Source of the DNA: Triadica sebifera
Taxonomy: Eukaryota; Streptophyta; Magnoliopsida; Malpighiales; Euphorbiaceae
DNA length: 64,000 nucleotides
Assembly: GCA_023653625.1 (NCBI GenBank)
Contig: CM042906.1
Coordinates: 1,533,059-1,597,058 of the forward strand
Direction of reading: 5' to 3'
Under the pieces are notes generated by a model. The model had not been told where the DNA came from and ran no database searches. It saw nothing but the letters and a program-made list of their open reading frames with translations. Shown piece by piece: positions 60,701-64,000 of the stretch. How positions within the stretch are numbered: the stretch's first letter is position 1; the number at the start of each line of letters is the position of its first letter. A program made the position numbers and the translations under genes.

Positions 60701-63107
60701 TTGCCCTTCGGAAAGGTAAATGACAATGTACATATCCAATCTCTTCCTTTGTTAATTATGATCACTTGCTTCCTCTTCTTGTTCTTTTGTTGCCTCATTT
60801 AACTTTGTAGGAATTCCTAAAATTGTTAAAGAGGCTCTATCTCATCCTGGCTGGTGCAATGCAATGATTGAGGAGATGGATGCTTTAGTTACTAATGGGA
60901 CTTGGGAGCTGGTAGACCTTCCGACTAAGAAAAGAGTTGTGGGGTGCATAAGGGTATTTACAGTAAAATTTCATTCAGATGGTTCGGTCTGACTCAAGGG
61001 TCGTCTTGTGGCCAAAAGCTATGCAGAGACCTATGGGGCGGACTATTCAGATACTTTTTCTCCTGTTGCCAAATTAACTTCTGTTCACTTGCTCATTTCT
61101 TTGGTAGCTATGTATGCCTGACCTCTCTACCAGCTTGATATTAAAAATGCATTCTTGCATGGTGATCTTTGTGAAGAAGTGTATATGGAGCAACCACCTG
61201 GATTTGTTGCTCAGGGGGAGTCAGGGAAAGTATGCAGACTTCAAAAATTTCTATATGGTTTGAAGCAGAGTCATCGTGCTTGGTTAGGCAAGTTTAGTCA
61301 AGTTGTGGAAACATTTGGGATGATCAAGAGTAAATATGATCATACTGTCTTTTATAGACAATTTGCAACTAGGATTATACTCGTAGTTGTGTATGTGGAT
61401 GATATCATCATTAGTGGAAGTGATGCTCAAGGGATCTTATCTTTAAAAGATTTTCTTCAGAATCAATTCAATACTAAAAATTTAGGGGTGTTGAAGTACT
61501 TTATGGGAATTGAGGTTTCAAGAAGCAAGAGCTGTATTGTTTTGTCTCAAATGAGGTATGTCTTAGATTTACTGACTGAAACAGGAAGGCTGGGAGCCAA
61601 GCCATGTAGTACTCCGATGATTCCTAACCTTCAACTCACAAAGAATGGAGATCCATTTGAAGAGCGAGAAAGATACAAGAGACTAGTTGGAAAATTGAAT
61701 TATCTTACAGTAACTCGTCGAGACATAGCTTATGCAGTTAGCATTTTGAGTTAATTTATGTCTGCTCCAATAGTTCATCATTGGATTGCTCTATAACAGG
61801 TTTTGTGCTATTTGAAAGGAACTCCTGGACGAGGCTTGCCATATAGGAATAATGGTAATACTCATATTGAGTGTTTATCTGATGCGGACTGGGCAAGTTC
61901 CAAAATTGATCGAAGGTCTACAACAGGTTATTGTGTTTTTGTTGGTGGTAATTTGATTTCTTGGAAGAGCAAGAAGCAGAATGTGGTGTCACGGTCAAGT
62001 GCAGAATTTCAGTATAGAGCTATGGTACAAGCTTTGTGTGAGATTATATGGATTTCCCAACATTTAATTGAGATAGATATTAAAATCTCAGTTTTGCGAA
62101 ACTATGGTGTGATAACCAAGCTACTATTCATATTGCCTCAAATCCAGTTTTAAATGAACAAACTAAACATATTGAGATAGATTGTCATTTTGTTTGTGAG
62201 AAAATTCAATAAAACTTGATTTTTACAACTTATGTGAAAATTGGAGAGCAGTTAGGAGATATATTTACAAAAGCTCTTAATGGAGCTCGGGTTTTTCATA
62301 TGTGTACAAGCTGAGCATGATTGATATCTATGCTCCAGCTTGAGGGGGAGTGTTATCATAATTAGGAATATATAACCTAATTAGGAATATCTTTATTTTA
62401 GGAATTAATATTGATTTTCTTCCTTTTTCATCTCTACAAATCTGTATATATATGTATCATTTCTCACAAGTGAATATATAATTTTTCTCTCCATTCTTGT
62501 TTAATCACACTTTTCATTAGTCAGTCATCCAAGGCAACATAATGTTAATACAGCCAATTCAAGTACCACAATAAATCCAAACCCTGAGAACAAAGCCAAA
62601 TGCCAAAATGCCTCAAATAAACAAAATACATGAAGTAACCCAACTAAACTACTCCTAATTTTCTTCCTAAGATACATAGTCCTGAAATTTCTAATAGAAG
62701 GTTCCACATCAACATTCCATTGGTTATGACTAAGAATTTCTTAAGTGGGATTCAGTGAGCAAAGCAGAAATTATTTTATATCTTCACATGCATTGCTTTT
62801 GTTACAATTTTGATGTTGTGATGCATGCATAAATAAATAAGATATTGTGCTTGTATGCCTGAGGGAATGACTTCATGCAGATTTCGTCAGAACCCAGAGT
62901 CACTTGAGATTGTAATCTGTTATCATGCAGTTTTAAGTGGCATAGAAGTTCATCTATACCTTTATGTGATATTGTATGAGCTTAACTAACCATACTTATG
63001 TTTAAGGGAGCAAAAGTCCTTCTTGGGGGAAAAAGACATAGCCTTGGGATGACTTTCTATGAGCCTACTGTAATCAGCGATGTCAACAGTGAGATGATTA
63101 TATCCAG
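24598..63107 (+). CDS. ALDH5F1: Succinate-semialdehyde dehydrogenase (mitochondrial), 16 exons in window, 3' end missing
   Basis: SSADH oxidises succinic semialdehyde to succinate with NAD+, the last step of the GABA shunt in mitochondria (family knowledge). The sixteen exons join without a phase break into about 429 codons. Features in order: a basic, Ser-rich N-terminus typical of a mitochondrial presequence (exon 1); SGLLRTQGLIGGKW (exon 2); TPWNFPLAM with the oxyanion-hole Asn (exon 7); KPSELTPLTA for NAD binding (exon 8); FTGSTAVGKKL (exon 10); LELGGN with general-base Glu, residue ~300 (exon 11); SGQTCVC with the nucleophile Cys at ~334 (exon 12), 34 residues on, the normal spacing. The second Cys of TCVC matches the redox-switch pair described in SSADH. 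ATG 24598 is preferred over 24622 because the resulting N-terminus better matches the length of plant homologues. No nonsense or splice defect was seen. About 100 C-terminal residues (from the EEIFGP region) should lie beyond 64000. Confidence 0.96.
24706..26728 (+). other. SSADH intron 1
   Basis: Two kb of AT-rich sequence with an 18-base T run near 25228. No coding sequence or clear transposon seen. Confidence 0.8.
26729..26842 (+). CDS. ALDH5F1: SSADH exon 2
   Basis: 38 codons; acceptor GTGTCAG|GTAAGC, donor ATAAAG|GTCTGT, both phase 0. Encodes the start of the mature enzyme (SGLLRTQGLIGGKWIDAYD). Confidence 0.93.
26843..27291 (+). other. SSADH intron 2
   Basis: The 122-codon open stretch inside (26931-27299) runs into exon 3 and has no recognisable domain; I treat it as intron sequence. 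Confidence 0.8.
27292..27391 (+). CDS. ALDH5F1: SSADH exon 3
   Basis: 100 bp; acceptor GTGACAG|GTTCAT, donor TTATT|GTATGA, leaving one base of a Ser codon. Encodes HNPATGEVIADVPCMG. Confidence 0.94.
27392..29715 (+). other. SSADH intron 3
   Basis: 2.3 kb, AT-rich, containing the MITE-like element at 28304-28632. Nothing else recognised. Confidence 0.8.
28304..28632. mobile_element. MITE-like element in intron 3
   Basis: Terminal inverted repeats: CAAATCTGCCACTGAACTTT on the left, and on the right the complement of AAAGTTCAGTGGCGAATTTG. About 330 bp, no coding capacity. The CAAAT.TGCCACTGAACTTT type of end is common in plant Mutator-like MITEs (family knowledge, class tentative). No target duplication was resolved. 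Confidence 0.6.
29716..29764 (+). CDS. ALDH5F1: SSADH exon 4
   Basis: A 49-bp micro-exon; acceptor TGTGTAG|CTTGG, donor AATTG|GTATCT. Encodes SWSKLTAGERSKHLRNW, with a split codon at both ends. Confidence 0.93.
29921..30008 (+). CDS. ALDH5F1: SSADH exon 5
   Basis: 88 bp; acceptor CTTCAAG|GTATGA, donor GGTGAG|GTATTA. Encodes YDLLVAHKEELGQLITLEQG and GKPLKEALGE. Confidence 0.95.
30009..30469 (+). other. SSADH intron 5
   Basis: Contains a locally GC-richer patch (30120-30310) ending in an 18-base A run (30314-30331). This could be the tail of a small retroposed sequence, but I recognise no family. Confidence 0.5.
30470..30580 (+). CDS. ALDH5F1: SSADH exon 6
   Basis: 37 codons; acceptor AACAG|GTTGGC, donor AAGCAG|GTAAAT. 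Encodes YGASFIEFFAEEAKRVYGD and ends RRLLVLKQ. Confidence 0.95.
30581..32077 (+). other. SSADH intron 6
   Basis: 1.5 kb, AT-rich; no transposon or gene recognised. Confidence 0.75.
32078..32140 (+). CDS. ALDH5F1: SSADH exon 7
   Basis: 21 codons; acceptor TTTTAG|CCTGTT, donor CGTAAG|GTGTGT. Encodes PVGVVGAITPWNFPLAM with the conserved ALDH Asn. Confidence 0.95.
32251..32361 (+). CDS. ALDH5F1: SSADH exon 8
   Basis: 37 codons; acceptor CACCCAG|GTTGGT, donor CCACCG|GTAATT. Encodes the cofactor-binding KPSELTP segment. Confidence 0.95.
32569..32740 (+). repeat. Element E 5' LTR
   Basis: Matches 38404-38575 and the partial copy at 37793-37918. The initial TG has decayed to GT. Confidence 0.75.
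32785..32912 (-). pseudogene. Inverted RT fragment inside element E
   Basis: The minus strand reads VFLHGDLTKEVYMEQSLNF and TQGEFG, the copia RT segment that normally precedes YVDDI by ~80 residues, whereas the neighbouring 32913-33142 reads RT on the plus strand (VVYVDDIA). The fragment therefore lies in reverse orientation. Confidence 0.75.
32913..33147 (+). pseudogene. Element E RT fragment, left of D
   Basis: Copia RT palm: FGMRRSE, VVYVDDIA with both catalytic Asp codons, then KDLGKLKYILGI, with stops in between. The reading is cut at 33147 by element D and continues at 37049. Confidence 0.8.
33148..33344 (-). repeat. Element D 3' LTR
   Basis: Plus-strand edges TAAAGATTTTGAA and AGTCAACA; the minus strand begins TGTTGACTAG next to the polypurine tract AAGAGGGAG. 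Confidence 0.9.
33357..34980 (-). pseudogene. Element D RT and RNase H
   Basis: Minus-strand pieces: RT N-part (IVGCKWVFTMKYEIDGSIRR, YKARLVSKGF) at 34554-34754, RT palm (LLIVYVDDIVETGYDTKEM, FEIKDLGKLQYFLRIEV) at 34108-34368, and the RNase H end (FCDNKAAINVVHNP, KYIEIDRHFIKEKI, DIFTKGLSNKLF) at 33352-33624. The motifs are well kept but separated by stops and frameshifts, including a poly-A/T expansion near 34520. Confidence 0.9.
34981..36840 (-). pseudogene. Element D gag and integrase remnants
   Basis: LKCVFVEYSPTQKGYKCY near 35350-35400 is the conserved post-integrase segment (usual form KCVFLGYS..QKGYKC). Around 36300-36340 HCDYCGKSRHTKE is a CCHC-type gag knuckle with its last Cys displaced. 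The part between (35450-36100) shows integrase scraps only. Confidence 0.8.
36859..37043 (-). repeat. Element D 5' LTR
   Basis: Matches 33148-33344 with substitutions and a 12-bp net length difference; its outer edge is followed by the target duplication CTATC. Confidence 0.9.
37049..37792 (+). pseudogene. Element E RT end and RNase H, first copy
   Basis: Continues RT after element D: KYALNILQGTGILDCEPMDT, RLVGKLNYL. RNase H follows: IITCDNQASLCIPSNPVFHE, IDCHFIRQKIEFGCIVTSF, ending DMYAPT at about 37780. Several stops. A 20-base segment present in the second copy after CCATGGCAAG is missing here. Confidence 0.85.
37330..38520 (+). repeat. Tandem duplication of RNase H plus LTR start in element E
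   Basis: 37330-37920 and 37921-38520 are two head-to-tail copies, each running from CCATGGCAAG through RNase H and the polypurine tract (GAGGGGGAG) into the LTR. The junction lies where the first LTR copy breaks off after TATATCTCATT. Confidence 0.88.
37921..38403 (+). pseudogene. Element E RNase H, second copy
   Basis: Repeats the RNase H reading with an 84-codon open stretch (IITCDNQAPLCIVSNPVFHE ... DILTKAVGRP ... DMYAPA). Polypurine tract at 38395-38403, then the 3' LTR. Confidence 0.87.
38404..38575 (+). repeat. Element E 3' LTR
   Basis: Starts TGTAAGTTATGCTTGATTCC after the polypurine tract and ends near AAGCTCACA; homologous to 32569-32740. Confidence 0.8.
38811..38876 (+). CDS. ALDH5F1: SSADH exon 9
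   Basis: 22 codons; acceptor TTTTTTAG|GGTGTT, donor CCACAG|GTTTTC. Encodes GVLNVVMGNAADIGDAI. Separated from exon 8 by an intron holding elements E and D. Confidence 0.94.
39006..39083 (+). CDS. ALDH5F1: SSADH exon 10
   Basis: 26 codons; acceptor ATCCAG|GTAAGA, donor AAAAGG|GTATGC. Encodes VRKITFTGSTAVGKKL, the NAD-binding Gly motif. Confidence 0.95.
39167..39244 (+). CDS. ALDH5F1: SSADH exon 11
   Basis: 26 codons; acceptor CTATAG|GTGTCT, donor GGATCT|GTAAGT, a strong donor. Encodes VSLELGGN with the general-base Glu (codon at 39176-39178). Element F begins 31 bp after this exon. Confidence 0.95.
39275..39489 (+). repeat. Element F 5' LTR
   Basis: TGTCAGATTTTT ... AAAACTACA, same length as the 3' copy. 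The primer-binding site follows directly. Confidence 0.93.
39490..39502 (+). other. Element F primer-binding site, decayed
   Basis: TAGTATTAGAGCC compared with the usual TGGTATCAGAGC (initiator-Met tRNA). Confidence 0.7.
39546..40322. mobile_element. hAT-like non-autonomous DNA transposon (777 bp) inside element F
   Basis: Flanked by a perfect 8-bp direct repeat ATCATACA (39538-39545 and 40323-40330), the duplication length of hAT elements. Termini CATGATTTTAAATAACGG and the complement of CCGCGATTTAAATCTATG form imperfect inverted repeats. Subterminal regions are packed with AACGGCCGTTAC-type palindromes at both ends, in contrast to the AT-rich centre. No transposase is encoded. Confidence 0.75.
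40331..40933 (+). pseudogene. Element F gag scrap and protease/GAG-pre-integrase region
   Basis: A short MADAQRNITEIQE start at 40338 may be the gag N-terminus; nearly all of gag is deleted. A protease motif follows at about 40551-40590 (IDSGG.. followed by NMTGCSKLFSSYNP, usual form IDSGATDHMT), then LHDVLLVLNLSCNLLSISKL, a typical copia segment. Multiple stops. Element G interrupts it at 40933. Confidence 0.78.
40934..42036 (-). repeat. Element G 3' LTR
   Basis: Homologous to 49437-50547 but clearly diverged (about 13 mismatches in the 95 bp starting at 41083 against 49621) and lacking a ~37-bp block present at about 49575-49612. Holds many TCACGGGCGTGA-like palindromes at 41550-41870. Confidence 0.88.
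41550..41870. repeat. Array of CAC/TGGGCGTGA quasi-palindromes in LTR G
   Basis: Around ten variants (CACAGGCGTGACTG, CACTGGCGTGACAC, CATGGGCATGACT, CATGGGCGTTACT, CACTGTCGTGAAT) in ~320 bp. The right LTR has the matching array at 50105-50375. Confidence 0.8.
42435..43690 (-). pseudogene. Element G extra 3' ORF (env-like / plant transposon-protein-like), well preserved
   Basis: Minus-strand reading between RNase H and the 3' LTR. A start at about 43686 gives MASKAGSSKRKRKS, with a nuclear-localisation-like basic run. After a frameshift near 43620 the frame reads STRTFNWSCVKALGLES, WLRQCGLLEFVDIYKPTFKE and is open to a single TGA at 43301-43299; it then stays open 287 more codons to 42435. 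The last ~60 residues (DMLQASMDSIQHSIDQKLEN, FVESRVDSLEKKVARL) have heptad spacing and predict a coiled coil. Position and coiled coil fit the env-like ORF of Sireviruses; the Trp/Leu-rich N-part recalls the 'putative plant transposon protein' domain also found in Athila ORF1 (resemblance only). I see no membrane anchor or signal peptide, so an envelope role is doubtful. Confidence 0.6.
43757..44424 (-). other. Element G spacer between RNase H and the extra ORF
   Basis: Non-coding. Contains further TCACGGTCGTGAA / TCACGAGCGTGAA palindromes (43940-44110) like those in the LTRs. Confidence 0.65.
44425..44960 (-). pseudogene. Element G RNase H
   Basis: Two minus-strand pieces: ESHLHAVKRILKYIQGTVHL, GFLDANYARSLLDGKNTSG, WSEYVAASCCNQVL (44671-44949), then IPIKYDNTSTINLSKN, KSKHIDIRHYFIRDHIQN, NIFTKPL (44425-44670). 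These are typical of Sirevirus-type copia RNase H, separated by a stop. Confidence 0.88.
44961..46000 (-). pseudogene. Element G reverse transcriptase, catalytic Asp pair deleted
   Basis: Minus-strand: WTLVPKPNDYPIIGSKWVF (45676-45957), VAKGYNQEEGIDYDESYA and FLNSFIEEEVYVEQPP (45411-45668), FKLSKALYGLKQTPRACYER and LLVQIYVIIFGSTNELFCQK (45166-45456). The palm motif normally reads YVDDIIFGST in this lineage; here it reads YVIIFGST, with exactly the two catalytic Asp codons absent and the frame kept. Together with frameshifts this RT cannot be active. Confidence 0.88.
46001..47400 (-). pseudogene. Element G protease/integrase remnants
   Basis: Minus-strand scraps of integrase: the region around 46640-46830 corresponds to the core between the second Asp and Glu (DHGEEFENKNFENF-type reading near 46610-46650), and 46900-46990 to the zinc-binding part. 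Many stops and frameshifts; no continuous reading above ~60 codons. Confidence 0.65.
47560..49400 (-). pseudogene. Element G gag (long form with zinc knuckle and coiled coil)
   Basis: Minus-strand: LSLEEYDRIQHCPTTYSIWK and YELFKTKPNETITEM (48943-49146) are the UBN2-type copia gag core. A knuckle CYECRKKRH, interrupted by a stop, lies near 48455-48490. An acidic/Ser-rich stretch and a predicted coiled coil (LVKKLKTSNDSLKKSLDEIF, EHNALKNEVDELRNSI) lie in the 261-codon open piece 47560-48345, which ends near QCHYC, a second zinc-binding pattern. This long Gag C-terminus is usual in Sireviruses. Confidence 0.8.
49423..49434 (-). other. Element G primer-binding site
   Basis: Minus strand TGATATCAGAGC, one change from TGGTATCAGAGC, two bases from the LTR edge. 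Confidence 0.8.
49437..50547 (-). repeat. Element G 5' LTR
   Basis: Plus-strand edges TGTCGCCCAAAAC and GATTCAACA. Includes the palindrome array at 50105-50375. Confidence 0.88.
50548..51700 (+). pseudogene. Element F integrase region
   Basis: Resumes after element G: YRLGHPSVQYLKHLFP-type zinc region near 50600-50720, core fragments ILRNDNGREYFKNTLGQFF and CIVHQSSCIDTC (50940-51040), then LGCTAF-like and VGYASNQKGYKYFEPI near 51260-51400. Stops and frameshifts throughout. Confidence 0.82.
51701..52940 (+). pseudogene. Element F reverse transcriptase
   Basis: LPIAVQKGVRSYTLHPLSKY (51880-51950), WMFAIKYKFDGSLKQYKARL and IAKGFNQTY (52140-52230), IFAPVAKLSSIRVFF, the catalytic box VYVDDIIL near 52578-52602 followed by a stop, and FEINNLGSLRYFLGMEVARS, PIDPNQKLG, YQKLMGKLIYL (52589-52933). 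Both catalytic Asp codons are kept but the frame is broken several times. Confidence 0.9.
52941..53523 (+). pseudogene. Element F RNase H
   Basis: WRSKKHNLVARSSAEA (stop follows), YRAMANEVCEMLWLKRILEE, LYCYNKAVISIAQNPVQHD, KHVEIDKHFIKEKIDSG, DIFTKGLF, ending MNIYAPT with a stop at 53521. The last 107 codons are uninterrupted. Confidence 0.92.
53556..53770 (+). repeat. Element F 3' LTR
   Basis: TGTCAGACTCTC ... AAAACTACA, preceded by a purine-rich tract and a short (GT)n run, followed by the target duplication GTATA. Confidence 0.93.
53776..54578 (+). other. SSADH intron 11, right end
   Basis: Unique AT-rich intron DNA; nothing else recognised. Confidence 0.75.
54579..54645 (+). CDS. ALDH5F1: SSADH exon 12 (catalytic Cys)
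   Basis: 67 bp; acceptor GTTGCAG|CTTGCA, donor AGAAG|GTAGAA. Encodes KFRNSGQTCVCANR; the nucleophile Cys codon is at 54612-54614. Confidence 0.95.
54646..55375 (+). other. SSADH intron 12
   Basis: Contains a (CT)n microsatellite at 54715-54736 and the MITE-like stretch at 54915-55296. Confidence 0.7.
54915..55296. mobile_element. Possible MITE in intron 12
   Basis: The left end AAGCCTTTGTGTGGATGC is matched by the complement of the right end GCCAAACAAAACAAAGGGTAAGGCT (AGCCTT..CTTTGT.TGG). The 'CTTTGTTTGG' type terminus is frequent in plant MITEs. AT-rich, non-coding, target duplication unresolved. Confidence 0.4.
55376..55461 (+). CDS. ALDH5F1: SSADH exon 13
   Basis: 86 bp; acceptor TTTTTTGCAG|GCATCT after a long T tract, donor TTACAG|GTATGG. 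Encodes IYDKFAQAFSKAVQNLQVGD. Confidence 0.95.
55618..55650 (+). CDS. ALDH5F1: SSADH exon 14 (micro-exon)
   Basis: 33 bp, 11 codons: GPLINEAAVQK. Acceptor CTTGCAG|GGTCC, donor CAAAAG|GTTAAT. Confidence 0.94.
55754..55786 (+). CDS. ALDH5F1: SSADH exon 15 (micro-exon)
   Basis: 33 bp, 11 codons: VESFIQDAISK. Acceptor GTTGCAG|GTGGAG, donor TCAAAG|GTTTGT. Confidence 0.94.
55787..57659 (+). other. SSADH intron 15, left part
   Basis: AT-rich intron with a long T run (57217-57234). No gene or transposon recognised before element H. Confidence 0.7.
57665..57823 (+). repeat. Element H 5' LTR
   Basis: TGTTATTATAATTAGG ... TTTAATCACA. Confidence 0.95.
57825..57835 (+). other. Element H primer-binding site
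   Basis: CGTATCAGAGC, one base from the initiator-Met type GGTATCAGAGC; adjacent to the LTR end. Confidence 0.85.
58254..59060 (+). pseudogene. Element H gag
   Basis: Starts MAKVKKDMVVTDVVPML at 58254, after a ~420-bp leader; KLSGSNFHDWSKTVKLYLLS is the copia gag N-terminal signature. A frameshift near 58408 moves the reading to a second frame (IRNSIDVEIISLVSHC, FYSSKDN-type), which stops at about 58776 (GLDS then stop). A zinc knuckle (YYCHEPGH.K.GC pattern) is legible near 58995-59045. Confidence 0.88.
59061..59700 (+). pseudogene. Element H protease and GAG-pre-integrase domain
   Basis: KWVIDSGVTDHMTGNPSFFS (about 59252-59310) is the copia protease active site (usual IDSGATDHMT, here GV). 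LPKFSFNLVFVSKTTKSLN, GRGRESKVLYIMDV and LFEAHCRLSHP (59420-59692) are the pre-integrase segment. Broken by a stop at 59318-59320 and a frameshift near 59660. Confidence 0.88.
59664..60420 (+). pseudogene. Element H integrase
   Basis: CEACQFTKHHRISSVP gives the zinc-finger Cys pair; FELVHYDVWGPCPVMSKTGF and FKYFINFVVDFSRMT carry the first core Asp; RSDNAKEYF-like reading near 59990-60010 the second (with a stop just before); LHQSSCVDTPSQNGVAEKK (60048-60105) the Glu region. KCVFLSYSRLQKGHGCYCP near 60360-60410 is the conserved post-core block. Three frames are used. Confidence 0.88.
60421..61800 (+). pseudogene. Element H reverse transcriptase
   Basis: LPIALRKGK (60690), MIEEMDALVTNGTWELVDLP (60860-60920), then YSDTFSPVAKL and a long open stretch 61155-61754: EEVYMEQPPGFVAQGESGKV, LQKFLYGLKQSHRAW, VVVYVDDIIISGSDAQGI with both catalytic Asp codons, LGVLKYFMGIEVSRSKSCIV, YKRLVGKLNYLTVTRRDIAY. 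Stops occur near 60723, 61122 and 61752. Confidence 0.92.
61801..62341 (+). pseudogene. Element H RNase H
   Basis: LCYLKGTPGRGLPYRNNG, IECLSDADWASSKIDRRSTT, GYCVFVGGNLISWKSKKQNV and VSRSSAEFQYRAMVQALCEI are all in one frame (61803-62153). A frameshift at about 62095 is followed by WCDNQATIHIASNPVLNE-type and HIEIDCHFVCEKIQ readings, ending MIDIYAPA at about 62341. Confidence 0.92.
62351..62509 (+). repeat. Element H 3' LTR
   Basis: Same length as the 5' LTR; four substitutions. Confidence 0.95.
62515..63006 (+). other. SSADH intron 15, right part
   Basis: Unique intron sequence between element H and exon 16. Confidence 0.75.
63007..63107 (+). CDS. ALDH5F1: SSADH exon 16
   Basis: 101 bp; acceptor ATGTTTAAG|GGAGCA with a weak pyrimidine tract, donor ATCCAG|GTAAAC. 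Encodes GGKRHSLGMTFYEPTVISDV. Ends two bases into an Arg/Ser codon that must be completed outside the window. Confidence 0.94.
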
Positions 63108-64000
63108 GTAAACATGTGAGAATATTATTGCAATGAGTTTGTATATTAGAAATGTTTTGTTGAAGTTGTCCTTGACCTATCCTACATAAAGAGGGAATAA
63201 TTAGTTTAAAGAGTACACTTTCAGCTGCCATTTATTCATAAATGCAATGTGTTTAATTATAAGACTACAGCAATTTGGATTCACTTGGATTTTATACTTG
63301 GTCACTAAATGACCAAATTGTTTATTTGTATAAATTTTATGACAGAATGAAAGTATATTATATCCCAAAGCTCCTTTTTCTTCTTCTAAAAGGGGCAAAA
63401 GTTTGGTTTAAGCTTTACCAAGGTAAAAGAGTTAGATTATCTCAGGAATATAAAGGTGTCATTTGTGAAAATGCAGCGATCAGAAACTAGCAGATCCCTC
63501 TACGATCTGGTTTCTTCATGGTTGTAGGTGTTATACTTAGGAGGTCCATACTTGATGAGTGATTGAATTGGCAATAGCTGTTAGTGGACCAATCTTGTAG
63601 AGATACTTTTTTCTCGTTATCTTCATATAAAGTTTTTAGTATCGCTACGAACAAAACTTGAGCTTTCAAATTTTGGCTGTAAAGTGTACACTTGGAGAAG
63701 GTACGCTTTCCTCAACCCTCCCCAACACCAACCCCTGACTCCCTTTCTTTCCACTGTCATTGTGGCTCTGTAGAAAATGGGATTTCAAGTTGAAATTTGA
63801 AGGAAGATGGACCAGGGCATGCCTACTGAAGTTCTTGCCGCTAGGTTCAAGAAGGATCATTATCTACTGGGCTTTGTCCTTTTACCTGGTTCTTAGACTA
63901 GTGGGGTTTCTTTTGGTGTCATGATACAGTTCAGCTACATTTCTTGGCTGAACTACTACGTTAGAGTCTCTAAAACTTTTATCCAGTTCTACTAGTGCAT
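63108..64000 (+). other. SSADH intron 16, incomplete
   Basis: No further SSADH exon (the EEIFGPVAP segment comes next in the family) was found up to the window edge, so the intron is at least 893 bp. No transposon recognised. Confidence 0.75.

Larger units (their letters stand above)
57665..62509 (+). mobile_element. Element H: Ty1/copia element, + strand, 4.85 kb, structurally complete
   Basis: LTRs of 159 bp at 57665-57823 and 62351-62509 with four mismatches (97.5% identity by hand count), target duplication CTTTT (57660-57664 and 62510-62514), primer-binding site CGTATCAGAGC at 57825-57835 and polypurine tract GAGGGGGAG at 62342-62350. Interior gag-protease-integrase-RT-RNase H in copia order. 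It is the youngest-looking insertion here by LTR identity, yet its reading frame is interrupted by several frameshifts and stops. Confidence 0.95.

Noticed and set aside
1..64000. CRISPR arrays, phage, toxin or bacterial operon features
   Set aside because: No regularly spaced repeats with unique spacers, no ribosome-binding sites and no prokaryotic genes; base composition and introns are those of a plant.

Overview
This is plant nuclear DNA, most likely from a eudicot; I cannot fix the species. The evidence is a many-exon gene with GT-AG introns, AT-rich non-coding DNA, and dense nested Ty3/gypsy and Ty1/copia LTR retrotransposons whose primer-binding sites resemble initiator-Met tRNA. I see no bacterial genes, CRISPR arrays, rRNA or tRNA genes.

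The only cellular gene I can support is succinate-semialdehyde dehydrogenase (ALDH5F1/SSADH), + strand, from 24598 to beyond the right edge. Sixteen exons lie in the window: 24598-24705, 26729-26842, 27292-27391, 29716-29764, 29921-30008, 30470-30580, 32078-32140, 32251-32361, 38811-38876, 39006-39083, 39167-39244, 54579-54645, 55376-55461, 55618-55650, 55754-55786 and 63007-63107. All junctions are GT-AG, phases match throughout, and the catalytic Glu and Cys are present. About 429 residues are encoded here; the last ~100 should lie beyond 64000.

Left part (1-24490), layered retroelements upstream of the gene. Element A is a Ty3/gypsy chromovirus-like element on the minus strand with ~2.96-kb LTRs. 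Its left LTR is cut by the window edge, and its polyprotein stays in one frame but has five stop codons. A abuts a small LTR-like piece (J, 8942-9120), which abuts the truncated left LTR of an old, broken gypsy element B (minus strand, 9121-18852). A solo LTR of the A family (13594-16174, + strand, target duplication TCATC) sits inside the gag remnant of B. A second solo LTR of another family (19184-22223, target duplication GTTTT) follows. Then comes 2.3 kb of AT-rich DNA with a minisatellite and the presumed SSADH promoter.

Gene part (24598-64000). Three introns are swollen by copia insertions. Intron 8 holds element E (+ strand), which is rearranged and interrupted by the complete short element D (minus strand, target duplication CTATC). 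Intron 11 (15.3 kb) holds element F (+ strand, target duplication GTATA). F was inserted 25 bp past the exon 11 donor and carries a hAT-like DNA transposon (8-bp duplication) and the Sirevirus-like element G (minus strand, 9.6 kb, with an extra 3' ORF). Intron 15 holds element H (+ strand, target duplication CTTTT, LTRs differing at 4 of 159 bases). Two MITE-like elements lie in introns 3 and 12.

The transposon layers have not visibly damaged the SSADH reading frame, so the locus reads as a working housekeeping gene with its exons spread over more than 38 kb. I found no convincing new molecular system. The most unusual items are the well-preserved extra ORF and the palindrome-rich LTRs of G, the loss of the catalytic Asp pair in G reverse transcriptase, the mismatch between nesting order and LTR divergence for F and G, and the inversion plus tandem duplication inside E.
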